64,000 nucleotides of DNA from Brevibacillus_H ginsengisoli (GCF_050113715.1 NZ_JBNJQR010000010.1:1-64000); one strand, 5' to 3'. Shown: positions 41,582 through 50,864, counted from the first letter of the stretch. Notes: generated by a model from the letters alone, not told the origin. Program-made: numbers and translations.

Positions 41582-42625
41582 TTATTTGCCGGAACTTTGA
41601 CGCTCCCACTGAATCAGATAACTGTAGGGATTGAAGGACCATTCGTCAGAACCAGTGTCCCGATACATACCATAATGCAGATGTGGGGGGAATTTGCCTG
41701 AAGTGCCTGGTCTTCCATAGCCTGAGCTGCCTACATAGCCAATCACTTGCCCGGGTTCAACGATATCGCCCGACTTCAGTCCTTTTTTAAAAGAAGACAG
41801 GTGGGCAAAATAATGATAGATATTATCCAGGTCGCGAATGCCAACCCGCCATCCTCCAAAGCGGTTCCAGCCGATGATCTCAACGATTCCGTAACTGGTA
41901 CTTAACACAGGGGTGCCGTAATCAGCAAAAATGTCTGTTCCCTCATGAATTCGTATTCCACCCCAACCCCGTGCTTCTCCCCAAGTATTATTGTAGCTAT
42001 AGTCGTATCTTTTAGGGATAGGAAAGCTGTGCTTTACAAGGTCAAGCTCCTGATACTTGTCATATATTTTAGCGAACTGTTTGATCGTTTGAACGGCTCG
42101 ATCTCGTTTATAATAATTCCAAAGCGCAATCGAGAAATCTTCAGTGGAAAATCCATAGTCTGTCAGGTAATGAATGATACTGTGCAAGGCATCAAGATCA
42201 TTCGATGGATCTGCTTTGCCATCTCCAGTACCGTCTTTACCCATTCCTCCAAAGAAAAAGATGGACGACTCGTCCTGATCATCCTCTTCCGGATTGAGAG
42301 AACCTGACCACATAGCAGGCGGGATAGAGATTGCGGTGAGTCGATCACTCTTTGCTTTTGATGTTTTGCTTCCGCGCTTTTTTATTGTTCGCTCGTATTG
42401 ATCAATAGCGGCAAGATAAGTCCATGGAATGCCGTACAAGGCCTCCATTTGCTGAAACAATTGAATGCGAGCTGTTAATGTAGGATTGGCTTTTTTAGCT
42501 GGTTTCACTGTCTTAGACACAGAATATGAGATCAGTTGTTGGTATGGGGTTTTGGCGGCTTCTATGATCGTCCCACTCCAAAATAACGGGAGTATGACAC
42601 TGGCCAGCAACGCTATTCGTCGCAA
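41582..42625 (-). CDS. lytH: M23 peptidase, L-Ala-D-Glu endopeptidase LytH/YunA-like
   Basis: A 347-residue exported peptidoglycan hydrolase. An N-terminal hydrophobic segment (IALLASVILPLFWSGTIIEA) acts as signal or anchor. The middle region has the family's FFFGGMGKDGTGDGKADPSN. The C-terminal M23 domain shows the zinc ligands HEGTDIFADYGTPV (H..D) and PPHLHYGMY (HxH). In Bacillus subtilis LytH is made late in sporulation and trims cross-links during spore cortex formation. The TTG start at 42625 has GGAGGAG 8 bp before it; the longer frame has no ribosome-binding site. yunB, its usual neighbour, is at 33 kb. Confidence 0.85.
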   Translation of the reverse strand: MRRIALLASVILPLFWSGTIIEAAKTPYQQLISYSVSKTVKPAKKANPTLTARIQLFQQMEALYGIPWTYLAAIDQYERTIKKRGSKTSKAKSDRLTAISIPPAMWSGSLNPEEDDQDESSIFFFGGMGKDGTGDGKADPSNDLDALHSIIHYLTDYGFSTEDFSIALWNYYKRDRAVQTIKQFAKIYDKYQELDLVKHSFPIPKRYDYSYNNTWGEARGWGGIRIHEGTDIFADYGTPVLSTSYGIVEIIGWNRFGGWRVGIRDLDNIYHYFAHLSSFKKGLKSGDIVEPGQVIGYVGSSGYGRPGTSGKFPPHLHYGMYRDTGSDEWSFNPYSYLIQWERQSSGK

Positions 42626-42739
42626 AAAGCATCTCCTCCAAATACAGGTCAACTTTTCGTATTTTTGCCGTAGAGATTGAGTTTTACACTGGAAAGATAT
42701 TGTCAGTACAAAAGTGAAGAGATTAAGGGAGGGAAAAAA

Positions 42740-43708
42740 TTGATTTATTACATACAAGCCAATCAATCGTTCTCGTTAAGAGATATACGATCTCTTTTTC
42801 GGCAATTAACAGACGTGGATATGCCAACAGTTTGGGAGAATCCGTTTCAGGATGAAGATTTCTCTTGGGAAGACCTATCCAAATCGAAAATGCTTGATCA
42901 TTGGATGAATGAGGATTGGTGGGAGGAAGAGAGGCAAGCTTTCGTTGAGCTTTCGCGGATGATTGGCGGATCGGATAAAATCTATTTGGCTCCACTTAAG
43001 GTTCCTGGGCAGTTTCCGGTAGAATGGTTGCATCTTCTGCAGGGGTTGACGATCGAGCCTTCCGCGGAGTCGTTCGTCTTGTCGCCTTTAGCCCTTATCT
43101 GGCTGAAAAAGGTGAATGCCAGCAGTTTGAATCCGTTTCCGGCAACGGTTGAAATGGTCGTCGTGGATAAAGGGATGGCCTTGATGCGGTTGACGGCAGA
43201 AGAAAAACCACAAACACTGACAAAAGAACAACATCAGCATCAAAACGAGCATCTTGATGAGTCCATGGTGCTGGTTCAAGCGAATATCGACGACTCAACG
43301 CCTGAATGGCTAGGATATGTCATGGAGAAGCTCTTCAGGATCGGTGCTAATGACGTAAACCTCCTTCCTGTGACGATGAAAAAGGGCAGACAAGCCAATA
43401 TGCTGCAAGTCCTTTGTTACCAAAGCTTGTTGGACATGGTCAAGCATACGTTGTTTACGGAGACGACCACATTCGGTCTTCGTTATTTTCCCGTGACCTG
43501 TCATCGATTGGCCAGACGTTTTCATACGGCCGCAACCCCTTGGGGGGAGGTCTCCGTCAAGTTAGGTTATCTGTCGGGCGAGCGCGTACAGGTCGCACCC
43601 GAGTATGACGAATGTGCCCAGATTGCCGCAAGAGAAGGAGTTCCGCTGAAAAAGGTGTACCAGGCGGCGATTCAAGTGGCTAGCGAGGAGACGCCAGAGA
43701 GGTTGTAG
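42740..43708 (+). CDS. LarC C-terminal-domain protein (nickel-pincer cofactor), degenerate N half
   Basis: A 322-residue protein. Its C-terminal part (from about residue 175) is a good LarC2 match: VLVQANIDDSTPEWLGYVME, KKGRQANMLQVL, TTTFGLRYFPV and YLSGERVQVAPEYDEC. LarC is a CTP-dependent cyclometallase that inserts nickel into the pincer cofactor of lactate racemase. The N half (YYIQANQSFSLRDI; LNPFPATVEMVVVDKGMA) aligns only loosely with LarC1 and lacks its motifs, so it looks decayed or redesigned. The TTG start follows GGGAGGG. It faces larC1 (44028) across repeat copy C; its TAG stop is partly made of that repeat. LarC function would need both proteins in trans. Confidence 0.72.
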   Translation: MIYYIQANQSFSLRDIRSLFRQLTDVDMPTVWENPFQDEDFSWEDLSKSKMLDHWMNEDWWEEERQAFVELSRMIGGSDKIYLAPLKVPGQFPVEWLHLLQGLTIEPSAESFVLSPLALIWLKKVNASSLNPFPATVEMVVVDKGMALMRLTAEEKPQTLTKEQHQHQNEHLDESMVLVQANIDDSTPEWLGYVMEKLFRIGANDVNLLPVTMKKGRQANMLQVLCYQSLLDMVKHTLFTETTTFGLRYFPVTCHRLARRFHTAATPWGEVSVKLGYLSGERVQVAPEYDECAQIAAREGVPLKKVYQAAIQVASEETPERL

Positions 43709-43968
43709 AAAAGACTTCGTCACTTTACGCTCTGTTTAAGCTCACATGTAGCGTCTGCTGTCCGCTCTGTTCACTTCGGAAGGGAGTCGACAAGAAAATC
43801 ACTACGTTTCTCACTGGAGTAAAGAATGCCGACTCTTTTCCTTCCTACGTTCTCTACGCTTTGTTTCGCTTAAAATGAGCTGGAGTGACGAAGTCTTTTC
43901 TTCAGCGGGCTTTCGCAAATGGAAGGAAAGTTCAATTGCTTTACTTTTGTAAAGCAATTGAACTTTCC
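43707..43968 (-). repeat. palindromic repeat element, copy C (type 2)
   Basis: Inverted relative to copies A, B, D, E and F: the core (43707-43901, AGAAAAGACTTCGTCAC to GTGACGAAGTCTTTTCT) is on the left, and the stem-loop (43925-43968) is on the right. The stem is a perfect 20-bp pairing of GGAAAGTTCAATTGCTTTAC around TTTT. The first two bases of the core supply the AG of the TAG stop of the gene at 42740. The inner sequence differs from type 1 and matches copy D in reverse complement. Confidence 0.85.
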
Positions 43969-43974
43969 GAAATT

Positions 43975-44026
43975 AAAAAACCACTTTCCGTCACATCAGT
44001 ACAATTTGACGGAAAGTGGTTTTTTG
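43975..44026. terminator. bidirectional terminator between the two larC-type genes
   Basis: AAAAAACCACTTTCCGTC and GACGGAAAGTGGTTTTTT are exact complements around a 15-nt loop, with A-run on one side and T-run on the other, so it can stop transcription from either strand. Confidence 0.92.
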
Positions 44027-44027
44027 A

Positions 44028-44957
44028 TTATATCGAGCCAATCAAAATACGCAGTACATTCGGTTGATCTTCTAGGTCTCGTGTACCTGCGCCGTAACCG
44101 ATTCGCTCGACGGTCATCGCCGGGAGTGGGCCAAACTGACTGACCAATGCTTTGGCGACCCCTGCTCCTGTCGGAGTGGTAAGTTCATGCTGAATCGTAG
44201 TTGTTCGAAGAGGAATATCCTTGAGGATCTCCAGGGTTGCTGGAGCCGGCACAGGATACAACCCGTGATCGCAGCGAACAAAGCCGTTGCCCGTTGGTAC
44301 AGGGCCACAGTACAGTGCTTCGATGCCCAAATTCTCCAAGGCCAGGGATACCCCCACGATATCCACAATAGAATCCACAGCTCCCACCTCATGAAAGTGA
44401 ACAACTTCAATCGGGATATTATGGATTTTTGATTCGGCTTTTCCGATTTCGTAAAAGATAGCGAGCGCATGTTTTTTCACTTGCTCCGATAAATCGGTTT
44501 GTTTAATCATCTCGACAATGTCGTGATAACCCCGATGGTGATGGTGGTGATCATGGTGATGTTTATGATCATGTTCGTGATGATGATCGTGATGATGATG
44601 TTCGTGATGCTGATGGTGATCATGATCATGCTTGGATTCATCGTGATGCTCTGGCAGTTGCTCACTCAAATTGTCGTCAAGCTCCGGAATCTGGTCATGG
44701 TCAGGCTCTTCCATATGCGCATGCTGGTGATTGTGGGTTTGGGATAGTTTAGCATGATCGCGTTCCAGATCGTGCACATCCAGTTTTAAAGCACTAACCC
44801 CTTTTTTCACGGTTGTGTTCCATTCCAACTCAAAAGAAACGGGCAATTTGTAAAGTTCTTGTTCAATCCAGCTAAGATCGGCTCCCGCATCCACAAGGGC
44901 TGCAAACATCATATCGCCGCTAATTCCTGAGAAACAATCTATGTATGCAATTCTCAT
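44028..44957 (-). CDS. larC1: LarC1: N-terminal part of nickel-pincer cofactor cyclometallase
   Basis: A 309-residue protein covering only the N-terminal domain of LarC. It starts AYIDCFSGISGDMMFAALVD and ends with GPLPAMTVERIGYGAGTRDL then EDQPNVLRILIGS, just where LarC2 would follow. A histidine-rich stretch of about 70 residues (about 75-145, runs such as HDHDHHQHHEHHHHDHH) is likely to bind nickel. In Lactobacillus, larC1 and larC2 are joined by programmed frameshift; here nothing LarC2-like follows in any frame on this strand, only a terminator and a repeat. The partner domain is encoded on the opposite strand at 42740. AAAGGACGTGAACAA precedes the start. No larA, larB or larE is seen. 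Confidence 0.85.
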   Translation of the reverse strand: MRIAYIDCFSGISGDMMFAALVDAGADLSWIEQELYKLPVSFELEWNTTVKKGVSALKLDVHDLERDHAKLSQTHNHQHAHMEEPDHDQIPELDDNLSEQLPEHHDESKHDHDHHQHHEHHHHDHHHEHDHKHHHDHHHHHRGYHDIVEMIKQTDLSEQVKKHALAIFYEIGKAESKIHNIPIEVVHFHEVGAVDSIVDIVGVSLALENLGIEALYCGPVPTGNGFVRCDHGLYPVPAPATLEILKDIPLRTTTIQHELTTPTGAGVAKALVSQFGPLPAMTVERIGYGAGTRDLEDQPNVLRILIGSI

Positions 44958-44983
44958 TTGTTCACGTCCTTTTTTAAAGTATT

Positions 44984-45247
44984 GGAATGTTTAATTGCTT
45001 TACGAAGATAAAGTGATGAAATATTCCTTCCATCCGCGCAAGCCCATCAAGAAAAGATTTCGTCCGCTCGAAGCTCATTTTAAGCGCAACCAAGCATAGA
45101 GAACGAAGGAAGGATCAGAGTCGGCATTCTTTACACCAGACTGAGAAACGAAGTGATTTTCTTGTCGACTCCCTTCCGTAGTGAACAGAGCGGACAGTAG
45201 GTGCTACACGCAAGCTTAAACAGAGCATAGAGGGACGAAGTCTTTTC
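44984..45247 (+). repeat. palindromic repeat element, copy D (type 2)
   Basis: Stem-loop at 44984-45027 (GGAATGTTTAATTGCTTTAC, loop GAAG, ATAAAGTGATGAAATATTCC), linker GCGCAAGCCCATC, core from AGAAAAGATTTCGTCC (45050) to GGACGAAGTCTTTTCT (ends 45247). The inner core matches copy C reverse-complemented. With C it flanks larC1 as inverted repeats. This is the only copy whose core end does not touch a stop codon; the next gene starts 132 bp later. The interval 44958-45379 has no other gene. Confidence 0.85.
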
Positions 45248-45379
45248 TTTTCTGGAACAATCCACTTATTTTTAGTATGATAAAAAGAGAAAGTATGTTC
45301 GCCTGACAAAAAGATTCCTTCTATGAGTTTATCATCGGATCGGCTTCCTGTCAGCGTCAGCATGAGGAGTGTAATCACG

Positions 45380-46504
45380 ATGTTATCTTTTATCCATACA
45401 GCAGATGTTCACCTGGATGCGCCATTAGCTTCCTTAGGGGATTTATATGAAGTAAGACAGCATGATTTTCGCCTAACGATGCAAACCATTCGTGATGTGG
45501 TGAAGGACAAGCAGGTGGATTTTTGGCTAATTGCTGGAGACCTGATTGAGTATCACGGGGGCACGAGAGCTACCGCATTATTTTTAAATGAGCTGTTTAC
45601 CAGTGTTGATCCGATTCCGGTTCTCATCGCTCCGGGAAATCACGATCCGTGGATGGAAGGGTCATTCTATCAGACACTGGATTGGCCGCCAAATGTATTT
45701 TTTTTCACAAACGAATGGGGAGCCTATGAATTTCCCGATAAACAAACGGTCATTTACGGGTGGGGATTTCCACACGCCCATGTGGCGGATTCGCCATTGG
45801 AGTCATTTCCCGGGAAGCTGGAAGGGTACCATCACCACTTAATGGTCCTTCACGGCACAGTGCTCACGCAGGAGGATTGGGGTCATCAACCGTATGCGCC
45901 TCTTCCCTTATCCAGACTGGAGGAGGTGGGGATGGATTACATTGCGCTTGGTCATATTCATAAAGCTCATCAATTCATTCACTCGTCTCGCTCGGTTCCG
46001 ATTGCTGCTTACCCTGGATCTCCAGAGGGGTTAACCTCAAAGGAGACTGGCGAACGTCATGTGATTTACGGACAAATTGAACCACAGAAGGGACTGCAGT
46101 TATCCACCATTCCAGTCTCCACCAGACAAATTCAGCGAGTCACAGTCACGCTTGATGGCGTAGAAACAATGGAAGGCTTAATCAGCGTGATTCATCTCGC
46201 GTTAGCCCATTACAATAAGAACCATCTGTTGTATGTTACCTTGGAAGGGCAACGAGCGAGCCATCTGACTCCATCTTTGGAGCTGTTGCAGACCCAGTTT
46301 CGCGATTATTATTATCTTCAGTTTCAAGATCAGACCTATCCCGATATAGATGTGGAGCGCCTCATTCAGGATAACGGTTTAATCGGGAAGTGGCTAGTCA
46401 AACTTCGGGAGGCGCGAGATCAGGCCGCTACACCAGAGGAGCAGGATGTTGCACAGCTTGCCTTGCAAGAAGCGATCAAGCGTATAGGGGGGAGCTTGCA
46501 ATGA
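45380..46504 (+). CDS. SbcD/Mre11-type DNA repair exonuclease subunit (YhaO-like)
   Basis: A 374-residue calcineurin-like phosphoesterase of the Mre11/SbcD type. Metal-site motifs are visible: FIHTADVHLDAP (Asp, His), IAGDLIEY, APGNHDPW, VLHGTV and ALGHIHKAH. The N-terminal DVHLDAPL variant and overall length match the Bacillus YhaO group rather than SbcD proper. It should form a nuclease complex with the ATPase encoded next, acting on DNA ends. The ATG at 45380 follows GAGGAG; the longest frame starts 19 codons earlier without a site. Its stop overlaps the start of the partner (ATGA). Confidence 0.88.
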   Translation: MLSFIHTADVHLDAPLASLGDLYEVRQHDFRLTMQTIRDVVKDKQVDFWLIAGDLIEYHGGTRATALFLNELFTSVDPIPVLIAPGNHDPWMEGSFYQTLDWPPNVFFFTNEWGAYEFPDKQTVIYGWGFPHAHVADSPLESFPGKLEGYHHHLMVLHGTVLTQEDWGHQPYAPLPLSRLEEVGMDYIALGHIHKAHQFIHSSRSVPIAAYPGSPEGLTSKETGERHVIYGQIEPQKGLQLSTIPVSTRQIQRVTVTLDGVETMEGLISVIHLALAHYNKNHLLYVTLEGQRASHLTPSLELLQTQFRDYYYLQFQDQTYPDIDVERLIQDNGLIGKWLVKLREARDQAATPEEQDVAQLALQEAIKRIGGSLQ

Positions 46505-49143
46505 ACCTCCACGACCTTCACGTGACGGGCTTTGGCAAATGGCGAAACCGGACGTTTACTTTTACCCCTGGTTTAAACGTGTGCGCAGCGCCCAACGAAT
46601 CAGGCAAGACCACGTTGCTTCAAGCGATTATCGCTTCTTTATACGGGATGAAGCGGGATTACGTCAGAGTGACTCGCTATCTAGACGAATACGAACAGTA
46701 CCTTCCATGGGATCACGGCAGCTACGAAACCATCGTACGCTATACCTTGCAGAATCAGAACTTTCGGCTGCATCGTAATTTTGCCAAGGATAAGGAATTT
46801 GCCAAGCTTTATCAAGAACCAGATTTAGTGGAACTGAACACTTTATACCAAGAGGATAGACGCAAGGAGTTTAATTTTGTCGAGAAGCATCTGGGGATGA
46901 CCCGAACGATTTTCACTGATGTGACATGGGTACGCTCGCAACCGTTGGCAGCCTCTGATCGTCTTGTATCTACGCTATCTGTGGATCATAAGCAAGACCC
47001 GATCATGCGGAAGCTGACAGGCGGGCTGGACACAGAGCTTACCTTGATTGGAAAAAAGGAAAACGCGGAAAATACTTTATTCGGCAAAGCCAATAAACAA
47101 CTGGCAGTCGCCAAACAATCACTCGCGGATGCCGAGCAGGCGTGGCAATCCGTACAGCATCTGACGCTGGAGGTAGCTCAGTGGCAATCCCAGATCGAGT
47201 CGGCTCTCCTTCAAAAAAGACAATGGCAAGCCAAGCGGGAGCAGTTGGAACTACATAGACAACATTTGCAAGAATGGTGGCAGTTCAGTTACAAGACCAA
47301 AGAAACGAATGACATGCTCCAATGGATTAACCAAGCCCAAACGGAGGTTGAGCGATCGTTTCATCAACGGGTCTGGGAGCAGCTTCACGAAATGGACGAG
47401 ATAGCCCAAAGGTATCTGGCAGTCAAAAGTAACCACGAGACGAAGGAAAAACAAACTACACAAGAGAACCCGTCGTTTTTCCTGCGATTTGCCGAGATGG
47501 AGGAAGAAGAATGGCAGTCGTGGCAAAAGAGTTGGTATGCCTACCAGACCTATGAAGGCAAACATGGGGAAGAGAACGGCAACAAGCGGGTATCTGTTCC
47601 TTCATCAATAGATTTGGACAAACTTCAAGCGGACTATCGTCAGGGACTGGACCTTCGCCGCCAAATTGAAGAGCAAAGAAAAGTCCACTCCAAGCTGGTG
47701 ATGGTGGCTACAAAAGCTGAGCCAAGCCCAGGCAGAACCGCGAGAGCGCAGGGACGAGGGGTGAAGCAGCGCAGGAATCAGGGCAGATTATGGGCATTTA
47801 ATGCTGTTTTGATGGTAATGGCACTCGGGTTGGAAATAGTGAATTGGAATAGCCAGTGGTTCGCTGGCTTTACGCTGCCCCTTCACGTACTGGCTGGCAT
47901 ACTTGTTTTCATCGTGTTGGGCCTGTCTACCAAAGCGGTTCTCCTTGGGCGTCAGCAATCTCAACATGCTCAACCGAATCAGCCAATACCTCTCGAAACT
48001 TCGAGTGATGGAGCGGCTGATTCTGCCATTCGCTCGCAGCTGGAAGCAGTTGAACAGCAAATTCAGGCGTTGGAAAGCAAATTGATCGCGATTGCCAAAG
48101 GCTGGGGAACACCCTCTTGGGAAGAATTCTTGGCTTTTCGAGAGGAGCATTTGATGCTGATTCATCAGATGCAAGTAGGCAAGCAAGCTGAGAAAGAGCA
48201 GGCCCGTTTAAAACTCAAGATGGAGCAGACGATGCTTCAGTGGGGAGTGCCGCATCACCTTTCGTTTGAGGAAGCCGCTAAGCTCGTACTGCAGGAACGT
48301 GGGGAATGGGAACGGCGGTTAAAAGACGAGCAAGACAAGCTGGAGAGTGAGCTGGCTGATGAACGATTGCGTCTTAAGGTAACGGAAGAATACGAGCAGG
48401 CGACCAAACAACGCAAAGCCATTTTGACACGTTGGGAAGAACAAGTGAGAGAGAAGCTGCAAAAAGAACAGAAACAGCTGGAGCAAGAATTCAATGAGAT
48501 CGCAAGCAAACTGGATCAATCTGAAGCGCTAATTGCCAAACGACGAGAAGACATTGCGCATGCTACCGGAGAGATCGGTCAGCGTGATCAGGTATCGTGG
48601 GCGAAAGCGAAAAGCATCTATGATGAGGCGCTGGAACAAGTAAACCAGCTTCAGCAGCGAAGAGATGCCCTGACCATGGCTCAAGATCTGCTCAATCAAG
48701 CCTGGAAAGAGTGGCACCGTGAGCTGTCACCTGATCTCAACGAGGCATCTTCCGAGATTATGGGGCAAATCACCAATGGCAAATATACGGATGTACGACT
48801 CGATCCCCTTCAAAAGTACACCATTCGTGTCATTGAGCCTAGCACCCGTGAAGTCATAGGACAGCAGCAGCTTTCTTCCGGTACGCAGGATCAGCTTTAT
48901 CTGGCGCAGAGATTTGCTCTTCTCCGTCATATCAGCAGGGAAAAGGAACCATTGCCGATATTTCTTGATGATCATTTTATCCATTACGATGACGAGCGGC
49001 TTGCCGAAACGCTCCAATACGTGGCTAAACTTGCTGAGGAGCATCAGGTATTTTTGTTCTCCTGCCAATCGAGGGAACAACAGCTTCTTGCATCGATTGT
49101 GTCAGGAAATGAGCGACATCAAGTGATTGTGTTGGATGCTTAA
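46501..49143 (+). CDS. SbcC/Rad50-like AAA ATPase (YhaN-like)
   Basis: An 880-residue SMC-like ATPase. Walker A is APNESGKTTLLQ near residue 34; the C-terminal signature and Walker B are LSSGTQDQLYLAQRFALLRH and LPIFLDDHFIHYDDERL. Long coiled coils (about residues 190-410 and 560-740) flank a central hydrophobic pair (AVLMVMALGLEIVNW and VLAGILVFIVLGLSTKAVL), which suggests a membrane hairpin, a feature of YhaN-type proteins. It overlaps the YhaO-like gene by 4 bp and so forms the nuclease-ATPase pair, probably for DNA repair. Longest frame starts earlier but the ATGA overlap decides the start. Confidence 0.87.
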   Translation: MNLHDLHVTGFGKWRNRTFTFTPGLNVCAAPNESGKTTLLQAIIASLYGMKRDYVRVTRYLDEYEQYLPWDHGSYETIVRYTLQNQNFRLHRNFAKDKEFAKLYQEPDLVELNTLYQEDRRKEFNFVEKHLGMTRTIFTDVTWVRSQPLAASDRLVSTLSVDHKQDPIMRKLTGGLDTELTLIGKKENAENTLFGKANKQLAVAKQSLADAEQAWQSVQHLTLEVAQWQSQIESALLQKRQWQAKREQLELHRQHLQEWWQFSYKTKETNDMLQWINQAQTEVERSFHQRVWEQLHEMDEIAQRYLAVKSNHETKEKQTTQENPSFFLRFAEMEEEEWQSWQKSWYAYQTYEGKHGEENGNKRVSVPSSIDLDKLQADYRQGLDLRRQIEEQRKVHSKLVMVATKAEPSPGRTARAQGRGVKQRRNQGRLWAFNAVLMVMALGLEIVNWNSQWFAGFTLPLHVLAGILVFIVLGLSTKAVLLGRQQSQHAQPNQPIPLETSSDGAADSAIRSQLEAVEQQIQALESKLIAIAKGWGTPSWEEFLAFREEHLMLIHQMQVGKQAEKEQARLKLKMEQTMLQWGVPHHLSFEEAAKLVLQERGEWERRLKDEQDKLESELADERLRLKVTEEYEQATKQRKAILTRWEEQVREKLQKEQKQLEQEFNEIASKLDQSEALIAKRREDIAHATGEIGQRDQVSWAKAKSIYDEALEQVNQLQQRRDALTMAQDLLNQAWKEWHRELSPDLNEASSEIMGQITNGKYTDVRLDPLQKYTIRVIEPSTREVIGQQQLSSGTQDQLYLAQRFALLRHISREKEPLPIFLDDHFIHYDDERLAETLQYVAKLAEEHQVFLFSCQSREQQLLASIVSGNERHQVIVLDA

Positions 49144-49158
49144 ATACTAAAATGCTAA

Positions 49159-49200
49159 AACAACCCACCAAGGAGAGGTCTCCTTGGTGGGTTGTCATTT
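49159..49200 (+). terminator. terminator after the yhaN-like gene
   Basis: ACAACCCACCAAGGAGA and TCTCCTTGGTGGGTTGT pair exactly; CATTTT follows. Confidence 0.9.
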
Positions 49201-49214
49201 TAAAAATATCGGTC

Positions 49215-49470
49215 GGAATGTTTAATTGCTATACAGAGGTATAGTGATGAAACATTCCTTCCATCCGCGCAAGCCCACCCTAGAAAAGACTTCGTCCACT
49301 TGAAGTCTCCTTGGAAGTGATACTCAGCGAAGGAAAGGAGAAAGGGATAAAAAGGCGCCACCCAACCCGAAGGGCGCGAAGCGTTTGGCGACTCCCTTTC
49401 GGATTGAAAGAGCGGACTTTTCAACATCATTGCGAACTTCCACAGAGCGTAAAGGGACGAAGTCTTTTCT
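49215..49470 (+). repeat. palindromic repeat element, copy E (type 1)
   Basis: Stem-loop at 49215-49258 in which CTATAC/GTATAG replaces CTTTAC/GTAAAG of other copies, a compensated change. Linker GCGCAAGCCCACC, core from AGAAAAGACTTCGTCC (49282) to GGACGAAGTCTTTTCT (49470). The core end overlaps the TAG stop codon of the TIGR00300 gene by two bases. The stretch 49144-49468 has no gene. Confidence 0.85.
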
Positions 49471-50668
49471 ATAGTTCCCTCTCCAACATCGTCAAGAACA
49501 GACCTACATCGGTTACAACGCCGACAGTCTGGGCGGAACCGCGATCCATCAGCTTGGTCACAACAGCCGGGTTAATATCGACACAAACCGTCTTGATCCA
49601 GCTAGGCATCATATTTCCGGTACCAATTGCGTGAAGCATGGTGGAGAGCATGACCACCATATCGGCATCCGCCACTTGTTCGGCGTACTGTGCTTGAGCC
49701 TCAATCAGATCCATGATGGTGTCAGGAAGCGGGCCATCGTCGCGGATCGAACCGGCGAGGACAAAAGGAACGTTGTGTGTCACGCATTCATACATAATCC
49801 CATGGGTCAGGGTTCCGTCTGCAACAGCTTCGGCGATCGAGCCGGAACGATTCATGGCGTTAATCGCCCGCATATGGTTTTTGTGTCCGCCACGCACGAC
49901 GGAGCCGGTATCGAGATTTACCCCGAGAGACGTTCCGAATAAGGCTCGCTCAATGTCGTGAACAGCTAGCGCATTACCCGAGAGAATGGCGTTCACGTAG
50001 CCTTTGCGAATCAGGTTCATAAAGGCTTCTTGACCACCGGTATGAATCACGACAGGACCTGCCACGAACACAATTTTTCCATTGCGGTTGCGGATATCTT
50101 TTATATCCTGAACCAACTTTTTCACGATAACTTCAACACGTCGCTCAGAGCTTACCTCGTTAGACATGAAGGAGAACTCGCTTCCACTCTCCTGAGTTTC
50201 TGGCAGAATCAATCGTACACCATTACTTCCACAGATGACTTGGTCGGCTTTTTTAATGTCACGCAATTTTACGCAATGCACCTCATCGCCTTTTAACACG
50301 AGACATGCGTCCATACGCTGATATTTGGCGCGAACCCATTTGCCGTTCAAGTAAACCTCAGTCGGGTGATTGGTGGTCGAGTAGAAATCGTCTGCTACGG
50401 TTTTGTCTTTTTCCGCCAGCTTGATGATGATGCTGTCTTCCGTATGCGGCGTGATGCATCCCAGATTGGTTAGTTCATTTAAAACCAGTTCAAGCTTGTC
50501 TTCTGGCAAATCCAAAGCGACTCGTGCCACAGACTCGTCGTCTACGTGGTCGCCAACCTCAAGTTGCAGGACGCGGTAACGACCATTGTACTGAACGACA
50601 GATGCGTCAATCAGCTTCAAAATATTATCGCGAATGATATGACCTCGCACTTCAATGACATGTTCCAT
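49469..50668 (-). CDS. TIGR00300 protein: LOR/SDH domain, ornithine cyclodeaminase-like
   Basis: A 399-residue protein. The N-terminal LOR/SDH domain (residues 1-95) begins MEHVIEVRGHIIRDNILKLI; the C-terminal part is the TIGR00300 domain with FVAGPVVIHTGGQEAFMNLI, NAILSGNALAVHDIERALFG and GSIRDDGPLPD. In archaea this family includes an ornithine cyclodeaminase, and in cyanobacteria the same C-terminal domain is fused to arginine dihydrolase (ArgZ/AgrE). It therefore likely makes proline from ornithine or a related reaction with NAD. GGTAATCT lies before the ATG on its strand. Its stop codon is formed with repeat copy E. Confidence 0.82.
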   Translation of the reverse strand: MEHVIEVRGHIIRDNILKLIDASVVQYNGRYRVLQLEVGDHVDDESVARVALDLPEDKLELVLNELTNLGCITPHTEDSIIIKLAEKDKTVADDFYSTTNHPTEVYLNGKWVRAKYQRMDACLVLKGDEVHCVKLRDIKKADQVICGSNGVRLILPETQESGSEFSFMSNEVSSERRVEVIVKKLVQDIKDIRNRNGKIVFVAGPVVIHTGGQEAFMNLIRKGYVNAILSGNALAVHDIERALFGTSLGVNLDTGSVVRGGHKNHMRAINAMNRSGSIAEAVADGTLTHGIMYECVTHNVPFVLAGSIRDDGPLPDTIMDLIEAQAQYAEQVADADMVVMLSTMLHAIGTGNMMPSWIKTVCVDINPAVVTKLMDRGSAQTVGVVTDVGLFLTMLEREL

Positions 50669-50801
50669 AGATTACCTCCGGATTGTTCTTATGTAGAATG
50701 GCTAGAATAGTGGAGAAAATGTCCAAAACTGATGAGAAGCTGTCCTATCAGTATATCGCTTGACTTTGCCGCTTCCAAGTGCATTTCCGGATAACGATCT
50801 A

Positions 50802-50831
50802 TTGCCCATACGAAAAGCTTTCCACTATAAT
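50802..50831 (+). promoter_or_regulatory. lipA promoter
   Basis: TTGCCC (50802-50807), an 18-bp spacer and TATAAT (50826-50831). It lies 34 bp upstream of the lipA ATG. Confidence 0.65.
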
Positions 50832-50864
50832 AAATGAATCATAACAATAGGAGTGAGCCCCATA

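Noticed and set aside
44028..44100. Programmed frameshift joining larC1 to a LarC2 domain
   Set aside because: The minus strand after the larC1 stop contains a terminator and a repeat element, not LarC2 coding sequence in any frame.
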